A DNA stretch of 64,000 nt from Phycisphaeraceae bacterium (GTDB lineage Bacteria; Planctomycetota; Phycisphaerae; Phycisphaerales; UBA1924), in contig JAHBXE010000006.1 in NCBI GenBank assembly GCA_019636625.1, positions 112,457-176,456 of the forward strand, given 5' to 3'. The notes under the pieces are model-generated. The model searched no databases. It had not been told where the DNA came from and saw only the letters and a program-made list of their open reading frames with translations. Below, piece by piece: positions 57,759-64,000 of this stretch. The position numbers and the translations under genes are program-made. Position 1 is the stretch's first letter. The number at the start of each line of letters is the position of its first letter.

Positions 57759-59927
57759 ATGTTCCGTCTCTTCGCCGCCCTGTTCCGTTCCCGCGCCGGC
57801 ACCACGCGCCCCGCCGAGAGCGCCCTCTTCGAAGGCCTCGAGCAGCGCCTCGCCCTCTACGCCGACCCCTTCCTCGCCGATCTGCCGCAGCTCTCGGACA
57901 TGAAGAACACGAACGACACCGTCGTGCGCTTCCAGACCAACCACGGCATCATCGACATCGAGATCTACGACCGCGGCGGCCCGCCCGCCCGCGTCACCGC
58001 GCAGAACTTCCTGACCTACGTGACCTCCGGTCGATACGACAACACCTTCTTCCACCGCTCCATCTCCAACTTCGTCCTCCAGGGCGGCGGCTTCGTCGAT
58101 GACCCGACCAACAGCCCCCAGTACTCCGCCGTCACCACCGACCCCGCCATCGTCAACGAGTACAGCAACGACCGCAAGAACCTCGTCCGCACCATCGCCA
58201 TGGCCAAGCTCGGCGGTCAGCCCAACTCGGCCACCAGCCAGTTCTTCTTCAACCTCGTCGACAACCCCGACCTCGACACGCAGAACGGCGGCTTCACCGT
58301 CTTCGGCAAGGTCATCAAGGGCTGGGACGTCGTCGAGACCATCGCCGGCTTCCAGACCCGCGACCTCAACACGTTCCTGGGCGGCGACGCCTTCGGCCAG
58401 GTGCCCCTGTCGAACACCAACGACAACACCTCCCTCATCCGCATCATCGATGCGGAGATCATCAAGCCCGCCGATCAGCTCGCCTTCTACACCCAGACCA
58501 TCTACTTCCCCGAAGGCTTCCGCAGCGGCCGCATCGTCTCCACCGTCTCCCTCGTCAACGAGGACGCCAACGCCTCGGCCCTCTACCAGGTCATCGTCCG
58601 CTACGAAACCAAGACCCGCGACACCGTCATCAGCACCGGCACCCTCGTTCCCGGCGCCCATCTCGAACTCCCCGTCTCCAAGGCCGGCACGCCGTCCCTC
58701 AACCTCGTCAAGGCCGGCGCCCCCTTCGCCTACATCATCCGCTCGACCGCCAAGGTCGGCGCCACCCTCACGCACAAGGACTTCGGCGCCACCGCTTCCG
58801 AGAGCTTCTTCCAGGCCGAACCCTTCGACGCCGAAGCCCTGAAAAGCTGGAGCTTCGCCGGCGCCCAGAAGAGCCCCGGCGTCTTCACCTACTTCGTCTG
58901 GGAGAACCTCACCGGCTCCGTCGCCACCGTCACCATCAACTTCTACGCCGCCGACGGTTCCACCGTCCTGTTGACCAAGACCACCCAACCCTACCGCCGC
59001 GGCGGCATCGACCTATCCCAGATCACCAACCTCTCCAACGGCCTTGTCACCGCCCGGATCACCTCGACCCAGCCCATCGTCGCCTCCATGAGTCTCTACC
59101 GCGCCGCCCCGGCCCGCGCGACCATGGAACTGGGTGTCCCCAACGGCGGCAACACCCAGGGCATCCTGCCCGGCGCCATCATCGCCTCGGCCGGACAGGC
59201 CGTCATCACGGCCATGCGCACCTCCGACTCGATCGCCTCCTCCGTCACCATCGACTTCCAGTTCATCCTCTCCGACGGCACCGTGCTCTCGAACAACGGC
59301 ACGCTGACGCTCCCCTCCGGCACGCGCTCCCGGCGGTGGGACCTTTCCACCCTCAACGCCGCGCTCCCCGCCGACGAAGCGTTCACGATCCGCTACAAGG
59401 TCCGCAGCGCGACCGAACCCCTGGCCATGTCCTACTACAGCCTCGGCGCCGGCGGCGACGCCGTGGCCGAAGCCTTCCAGACCTTTTCCTCTCAGGAACT
59501 CCTCTTCGCTGGCGGGTTCACCGACCCCACCGACACCGGGCGCGAGATCATCTCGATCGTCAACCCCTACACCAGCGGCACCGTCGTCGCCAACTACCGC
59601 CTCCGCTTCCACTTCACGGACGGCACCAGCGACGAGATCATCATCCCCCCCGGCGGCAGCGGCTCGCTCACGCAGAACCGCAGGCTCGATATCTCGGTCC
59701 GCGATCTCCCGGAAGTCATGGCCCGAATCACCAGCGACGCCAAGTTCCGCACCTATTCGATCACGCTTTCCACCACGCTGCTGGTCGGCGGCCGCGAAGA
59801 AGACGGGGCCATCTTCGCCTCGCTGACCCGCATCGACCCCGCCAACGGCACCGTCGCCATCGGACCCACCCTCCGCGCGGGCAACACCGTCTTCTTCGCC
59901 AACGACGCCATCTTCACCCCGGCCTAA
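57759..59927 (+). CDS. Cyclophilin-type domain fused to beta-sandwich surface modules (2)
   Basis: 722 residues, paralogue of the gene before it (38 bp apart). LFEGLEQRLALY is the LExR-type motif. The cyclophilin domain (about 45-235) keeps FFHRSISNFVLQGGGF, i.e. the catalytic Arg, plus NSATSQFFFNLVDN and GFTVFGKVIKGWDVV, so it could be an active prolyl isomerase. Modules follow: YFPEGFRSGRIVSTVSLVNE, YRRGGIDLSQITNLSNG, LLFAGGFTDPTDTGREIISI. GGAGG lies 8 nt before the ATG. Its stop overlaps the convergent GT gene by 4 bp. Confidence 0.85.
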   Translation: MFRLFAALFRSRAGTTRPAESALFEGLEQRLALYADPFLADLPQLSDMKNTNDTVVRFQTNHGIIDIEIYDRGGPPARVTAQNFLTYVTSGRYDNTFFHRSISNFVLQGGGFVDDPTNSPQYSAVTTDPAIVNEYSNDRKNLVRTIAMAKLGGQPNSATSQFFFNLVDNPDLDTQNGGFTVFGKVIKGWDVVETIAGFQTRDLNTFLGGDAFGQVPLSNTNDNTSLIRIIDAEIIKPADQLAFYTQTIYFPEGFRSGRIVSTVSLVNEDANASALYQVIVRYETKTRDTVISTGTLVPGAHLELPVSKAGTPSLNLVKAGAPFAYIIRSTAKVGATLTHKDFGATASESFFQAEPFDAEALKSWSFAGAQKSPGVFTYFVWENLTGSVATVTINFYAADGSTVLLTKTTQPYRRGGIDLSQITNLSNGLVTARITSTQPIVASMSLYRAAPARATMELGVPNGGNTQGILPGAIIASAGQAVITAMRTSDSIASSVTIDFQFILSDGTVLSNNGTLTLPSGTRSRRWDLSTLNAALPADEAFTIRYKVRSATEPLAMSYYSLGAGGDAVAEAFQTFSSQELLFAGGFTDPTDTGREIISIVNPYTSGTVVANYRLRFHFTDGTSDEIIIPPGGSGSLTQNRRLDISVRDLPEVMARITSDAKFRTYSITLSTTLLVGGREEDGAIFASLTRIDPANGTVAIGPTLRAGNTVFFANDAIFTPA

Positions 59928-60964
59928 CGCCCCGCGTTCAGCGCCCGCTTGACCGCCCCCAGCGCCGCCCGCGCCCCGCGTGCCAACGGCCGCGGCAGGG
60001 CCGACACCATGCCGTGAACCATCCGGTGCGCCCGCACCGCTGTCATCCCCTCGTACAGGTCTCGCTGCCGCTCCAGCGCCAGGAGCCGGATCGGCACCCC
60101 CGACTCATCCAGCCAGTTCATGTCCTCCCGGCGGAGCATGTCGTTCATCCGCGCGATCACCGAATCCCCGTGCCTCGCAAAGAGCCCCGTGTGCCGGCCC
60201 ACAATCCTGCGATACAGCTCCTCGTGCCTGGCCACCGCCCGGACGATCATCGTTGACTCGCTGTGCCGCCGGTACACGAACAGCGGCTCCGCCACCCGCT
60301 CGCCCCGCCACCCCCTCCCCGCCAGCTTCAGCCACAGGTCCCAGTCCTCGTACCCCTCCCGCATGTCCTCGCTGAACCCCCCCACCGCTTCAAAGCACTC
60401 CCGCCGGACCACCCCCGTCACCGGGTGCAGGTTCGTGACCAGCAGCAACTCCTCATCCCACGCCGGGACCCGCCACACCAGTTCCTCCGCAGGTCCCACC
60501 ATCCGCGGCTGGCAATACGCGTGCGAAACCCCCTGCCCCCGCGCCGCCGGCGCCAGCTTCGCCACGAAGTCCGGCTCCAGAAAGTCGTCCGCATCGAGAA
60601 ACACCAGGAACTCCCCCGTCGCCCCTGCCGCGCCCCGGTTCCGCGCCGCCGGCAGCCCCGCGTTCGCCTGGTGGATCACGCGAACCTGACCCGCGCGCCC
60701 CTGCATCGCCGCGCGATCGCACATCCTCGGCGTTCGGCCATCGGTCGACCCATCATCGACCACCACCACCCGCACATCCGCGTTCTCCTGACCAACGGCC
60801 GACCGCACCGCCTCACCGACAAACCGCCCATAGTTGAAGCACGGGATCACCACGGTCACCTTGTACGGCGGCCCACCACCCTCGGGCCCACGCCCCGGCG
60901 GCTCCACGCCGGGCACCTCGACCAACGGCCGCCGCCGCTCCGCGATGGCTCCCATCGGCGTCAC
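59924..60964 (-). CDS. Family-2 glycosyltransferase A
   Basis: 346 residues. VTVVIPCFNYGRFV, VVVVDDGSTDGRT, GLPAARNRGAAGATGEFLVFLDADDFLEPDF (DxD site) and HPVTGVVRRECFEAVGGFSEDMREGYEDWDLWLKL. The C-terminal 80 residues are helical, MNWLDESGVPIRLLALERQRDLYEG. Overlaps the next gene by ATGA and shares all motifs with it, so the two are tandem duplicates. Probably surface glycan synthesis. Confidence 0.9.
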   Translation of the reverse strand: MTPMGAIAERRRPLVEVPGVEPPGRGPEGGGPPYKVTVVIPCFNYGRFVGEAVRSAVGQENADVRVVVVDDGSTDGRTPRMCDRAAMQGRAGQVRVIHQANAGLPAARNRGAAGATGEFLVFLDADDFLEPDFVAKLAPAARGQGVSHAYCQPRMVGPAEELVWRVPAWDEELLLVTNLHPVTGVVRRECFEAVGGFSEDMREGYEDWDLWLKLAGRGWRGERVAEPLFVYRRHSESTMIVRAVARHEELYRRIVGRHTGLFARHGDSVIARMNDMLRREDMNWLDESGVPIRLLALERQRDLYEGMTAVRAHRMVHGMVSALPRPLARGARAALGAVKRALNAGR

Positions 60965-61863
60965 GCCCTCGCCCCCCGTCCCAGCAACCGCTTCAAGCCC
61001 CTCTGCATGCCTCTTTGCACCCGCACCGCCACGATCGACTCGTACATCGCCCGCTGCCGCTTCATCGCCCGCAACGTGACAGGCTCCTCCCGCTCATCCA
61101 GCCAGTTCATCCCGCACCGGTTCATCAGCGCGTTGCTCCGCACGATGATCTCCGTCGCGTGCTCCTTGTACAGCCGCGGATGCCTCTCCCGGATCGCCGC
61201 GTAGAGGTCGTGGTGATCCCGGATCACGTTCATGACCATTGTCGAGTGGCTGTGCCGGCGCCACACAAACAAGGGCTCTTCGACCCGCACACCCCGCCAC
61301 CCCCGCTCCGCCATCCGGATCCAGAACTCCCAATCCTCGTACCCCCCGCGCATCGTCTCATCAAACCCCCCCGCCGCCTCAAAGCACCCCCGCTTCACCA
61401 GCGCCGTCACCGGATGCAGATTGGTAATCAACAACAACACAGGATCCCACGCCGGCACCTTCCACACGCCGGACCCTTTTTCCACAAGCCGCTCCTGGCA
61501 GTACGCGTGCGACACCCCCCCCGCCCCCTCTTCCCGCTCGATCGCCCCCGCCAGCGTCCTCACAAACCCCGGCTCGATCCAGTCGTCCGCATCCAGGAAC
61601 ACCAGGTACTCCGTCTCCGCTCCCGCCGCGCCTCGGTTCCGCGCCGCCGGCAGCCCGCGGTTGTCCTGATGCACCACCCGCACCCGCGGATCCCCGGCGC
61701 ACGCATCGCACGCCGCCGCCGAGGCCCCATCGTCCGATCCATCGTTCACCACCACCACCCGCACATCCGCCCCCTCCTGCGCCAGGGCCGAGTCCACCGC
61801 CGCGCGCACAAACGCCCCGTGGTTGAAACAGGGGATCACGACCGTGGCCCGGGGCTTCTCCAT
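60961..61863 (-). CDS. Family-2 glycosyltransferase B
   Basis: 300 residues. ATVVIPCFNHGAFV, VVVVNDGSDDG, LPAARNRGAAGAETEYLVFLDADDWIEPGF, HPVTALVKRGCFEAAGGFDETMRGGYEDWEFW. Paralogue of the downstream GT. The ATG just before the domain is chosen; an in-frame GTG 15 nt upstream is possible, with GGGAG too close to it. A TACCCT hexamer lies further upstream. Transcribed first of the GT pair and divergent from the exporter gene. Confidence 0.9.
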   Translation of the reverse strand: MEKPRATVVIPCFNHGAFVRAAVDSALAQEGADVRVVVVNDGSDDGASAAACDACAGDPRVRVVHQDNRGLPAARNRGAAGAETEYLVFLDADDWIEPGFVRTLAGAIEREEGAGGVSHAYCQERLVEKGSGVWKVPAWDPVLLLITNLHPVTALVKRGCFEAAGGFDETMRGGYEDWEFWIRMAERGWRGVRVEEPLFVWRRHSHSTMVMNVIRDHHDLYAAIRERHPRLYKEHATEIIVRSNALMNRCGMNWLDEREEPVTLRAMKRQRAMYESIVAVRVQRGMQRGLKRLLGRGARA

Positions 61864-62002
61864 GCGCAGCTTCTGCACCTCTCCCGCGTCGCCTAAGGGT
61901 ATTCACACCACACTCCCCCATTTTCACCCCGTCCTCACCCCAATCCGCCGCACATTCGCCGCTCCCACCCCTTCCCCGTTTGTCCCGCCCCTTTTCGCCG
62001 GG

Positions 62003-62008
62003 GATACT
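62003..62008 (+). promoter_or_regulatory. -10-like GATACT of the ABC exporter gene
   Basis: GATACT, 10 nt before the ATG; short or no leader, no ribosome site. Confidence 0.45.
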
Positions 62009-62018
62009 CCTCACCCTC

Positions 62019-63845
62019 ATGAAGCCCTTCTGGTCACTCGCCCGGCGGATGTTCCGCTACCGCACGATGCTCATCGCGGCCCTCGCCAGCGCCGCCGTCT
62101 CCGCCAGCAGCCTCGGCGTCGGCATCGTCGCCACCAAGCCAATCCTCGAGAACATCCTCTCCCCCACCGGCAAGACCCTCCCCCAGCTCGCCGCCAACCT
62201 CAACACCAATGCCTGGATCGCCAACCGCATCCCCCAGGCCTGGATCGACTCCCTTCCCGCCGACCGCTTCAGCGCCATCGTCTGGATCATGATCGGCATG
62301 GCCATCCTCACCGTCCTCGGTGCGGTGATGACCTTCACCCACGCCTTCCTCTCCCTCACCATCGTCCAGCGAACCGTCGCCGACATCCGCCGCGAGACCT
62401 TCCACCGCGTCCTCCGCCTCCCCCTCAAGGACATCGTCACCGTCGGCGCCGCCGACAAGGTCAGCCGCATCATCGCTGACGCCGCGGCACTCGAATCCGG
62501 CCTCAACTCCCTCATCTCCAAGTCCGTCTCCCAGTCCTTCAAGGGCGTCGCCTTCCTCATCGCCGCGATGTACATCGAATGGAAGATGTCCCTCGGGGCC
62601 ATCATCCTCGGACCCGGCCTGTACACCGTCATCCGCAAGCTCGGCAAGCGCATCCGCCGCGCTTCCCGTTCCGCCATGCAATCCCAGGCCGGCCTCTACG
62701 GCGCCGCCCTCGAATCCCTGCAGGGCCTCCGCGTCGTCAAGGTACACACCACCGAGCGCTACGAGGCCGGCCGCTTCCACCGCATCAACAAGGACTTCAT
62801 GCGGATGATGCTCCGCGTCCGCACCGCCCGCGCTGTTTCCAGCCCCCTCGTCGAGGCCCTCTGCATCATCGTCCTCGGCGGCCTTTTCCTCATCCCCGCC
62901 CACGCCGTCATCAAGGACCACCTCGACCCCAGCGGCGTCATCGCCGCCTTCATGGCCCTCTTCGCCGCCGGCGCCTCCCTCAAGCCCCTCACCGGCATCA
63001 TCAACGACATCCAGCAATCCTCCGCCTCCGCCGCACGCCTGCGCGAAATCCTCGAAGCCGCCCCCGAACCCGGCCACGACAAGACCCTCCCCAAACTCCC
63101 CCGTCACCACCAGTCCATCGAGTTCCGCGGCGTCACCCTCACCTACCCCAACGCCCAAACCCCCGCCCTCCGCAACGTCTCCCTCAAGGTCCTCCACGGC
63201 CAGCGCATCGCCGTCGTCGGCCCCAACGGCTCCGGCAAGACCTCCCTCCTCGCCCTCGTCCCCCGCCTCTTCGACCCCGACTCCGGCGCCGTCCTCATCG
63301 ACGGCCACGACATCCGCGACTACTCCATCCGCAGCCTCCGCAAGCAAATCGGCGTCGTCACCCAGGAAACCGTGCTGTTCAAGAACTCCATCCGCGCCAA
63401 CATCGCCTACGGCGCCGACGAGGTTTCACAGGACCGCCTCATCGCCGCGGCCACCAAGGCCCGTGCCCACGACTTCATCGCCGCCCTCCCCCAGGGCTAC
63501 GACACCGTCGTCGGCGAGCAGGGCCTCACCCTCTCCGGCGGGCAGCGCCAGCGCATCGCCATCGCCCGCGCCGTCCTCCGCGAACCCGCGATCCTCATCC
63601 TCGACGAAGCCACCAGCATGATCGACGCCGACAGCGAGGCCAAGATCGCCGAGGCCGTCGCCGAGTTCTCCGCCGGCCGAACCTGCCTCATCGTCGCCCA
63701 CCGCCTCAGCACCGTCATCAACGCCGACCAGATCGTCGTCATGGACCAGGGCCGCCTCATCGACCAGGGCACCCACGCCGAACTCATGCAACGCTGCAAC
63801 ACCTACAGACTCATCGCACAGAAACAGTTGCTGAGGGAGGAATGA
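62019..63845 (+). CDS. MsbA-type ABC exporter, fused permease-ATPase
   Basis: 608 residues. Six-helix permease (1-330) with the coupling-helix region TVADIRRETFHRVLRLPL; then the ATPase: Walker A VVGPNGSGKTSL, Q-loop GVVTQETVLFKN, signature LSGGQRQRIAIARAVL, Walker B AILILDEATSMID, H-loop IVAHRLS. Half-transporter that works as a dimer. Lipid A, glycolipid or polysaccharide precursors are likely cargo given the flanking glycosyltransferases (inference). Followed directly by short tandem repeats. Confidence 0.92.
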   Translation: MKPFWSLARRMFRYRTMLIAALASAAVSASSLGVGIVATKPILENILSPTGKTLPQLAANLNTNAWIANRIPQAWIDSLPADRFSAIVWIMIGMAILTVLGAVMTFTHAFLSLTIVQRTVADIRRETFHRVLRLPLKDIVTVGAADKVSRIIADAAALESGLNSLISKSVSQSFKGVAFLIAAMYIEWKMSLGAIILGPGLYTVIRKLGKRIRRASRSAMQSQAGLYGAALESLQGLRVVKVHTTERYEAGRFHRINKDFMRMMLRVRTARAVSSPLVEALCIIVLGGLFLIPAHAVIKDHLDPSGVIAAFMALFAAGASLKPLTGIINDIQQSSASAARLREILEAAPEPGHDKTLPKLPRHHQSIEFRGVTLTYPNAQTPALRNVSLKVLHGQRIAVVGPNGSGKTSLLALVPRLFDPDSGAVLIDGHDIRDYSIRSLRKQIGVVTQETVLFKNSIRANIAYGADEVSQDRLIAAATKARAHDFIAALPQGYDTVVGEQGLTLSGGQRQRIAIARAVLREPAILILDEATSMIDADSEAKIAEAVAEFSAGRTCLIVAHRLSTVINADQIVVMDQGRLIDQGTHAELMQRCNTYRLIAQKQLLREE

Positions 63846-63851
63846 TGTGGG

Positions 63852-63907
63852 AACGCAGTAACGCAGTGACGGAGTGACGCAGTGACGGAGTGACGGAATC
63901 ACAGTCA
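63852..63907. repeat. 8-bp-period array after the ABC exporter
   Basis: Seven units of 8 bp, consensus RACGSAGT, starting 6 nt after the exporter stop. Same period and related unit as the arrays in kmo and kynU, but here non-coding. Confidence 0.85.
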
Positions 63908-63968
63908 AACATTGTGACTCCACGACCCCCGCACCGCATTGGCGCAGCAACGAACCAATAATCTCTTT

Positions 63969-64000
63969 CCTGTTCACCTGTTCACCTGTTCACCTGTTCA
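63969..64000. repeat. CCTGTTCA tandem repeat at window edge
   Basis: Four exact copies of the octamer CCTGTTCA, running off the end of the window, so the true copy number is unknown. Different unit but again 8 bp long. Confidence 0.9.

Noticed and set aside
63852..64000. CRISPR-like array at the right edge
   Set aside because: Units are contiguous 8-mers with no spacers and no cas genes nearby.

Overview
The window is high-GC bacterial DNA that reads as a planctomycete, most likely of the Phycisphaerae/Phycisphaerales. Four secreted proteins end in doublets of the GC-type dockerin repeat (pattern ANCDGSTGxPxLTANDFxCFL). Three large surface proteins start with a LExR(V/L)xL motif typical of planctomycete exported proteins. 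A DUF1573-rhodanese-MauE operon and an ECF sigma/anti-sigma pair fit the same lineage. No rRNA, tRNA, CRISPR or insertion sequence was recognised. The assignment is inference from protein families, not from a marker gene.

Layout. 1-4.2 kb: kynurenine catabolism on the minus strand (haao, small membrane protein, ACMSD, kynU, kmo cut by the window edge). 4.5-9.3 kb: molybdenum cofactor genes (moeA-moaC-mogA minus, divergent moaD-moaE, then moaA) with a PEP-CTERM-like protein in between. 9.3-16.7 kb: a dockerin protein, an S1-domain protein, an oxidoreductase, thioredoxin, folP and a large secreted protein. 16.8-24.6 kb: a VapC toxin-antitoxin pair, ftsK, a surface repeat protein, a ketoglutarate semialdehyde dehydrogenase and a methyltransferase. 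24.6-33.8 kb: comM, dus, sigma/anti-sigma, the DUF1573/rhodanese/MauE operon, rpsR, a free-methionine sulfoxide reductase-like GAF protein and an RluA enzyme. 33.7-41.9 kb: a beta-propeller protein, an esterase, an unknown protein and three dockerin proteins, two of them metallopeptidases. 42-53 kb: gpsA, a P1B metal ATPase, DUF167, an MntR-type regulator, cardiolipin synthase, a metallo-hydrolase, an amidase, a cyclodeaminase-type protein, a SpoIIE phosphatase and two cysteine-cluster proteins. 53-64 kb: a two-domain glycosyltransferase, two giant cyclophilin-repeat surface proteins, two paralogous GT2 enzymes and an MsbA-type exporter, ending in short repeats.

Two genome-wide habits stand out. 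First, at least 18 genes have a TANNNT (-10-like) hexamer only 5-10 nt before the start codon and no Shine-Dalgarno, which suggests widespread leaderless transcription. It also decides several starts, including GTG and TTG ones. Genes whose hexamer lies further upstream mostly carry a GGAGG-like site. Second, short repeats have entered coding regions without breaking the frame: 8-bp-period arrays in kmo and kynU, a palindromic element in moaE, and a 9-bp repeat in the aldehyde dehydrogenase. The same 8-bp period recurs between genes at the right edge.

The most interesting undescribed material is: (1) these coding-compatible repeats; (2) a beta-rich module shared by three LExR-type surface proteins, fused to cyclophilin in two of them; and (3) the sigma/anti-sigma plus DUF1573-double rhodanese-MauE locus, which looks like a regulated envelope thiol or sulfur system.
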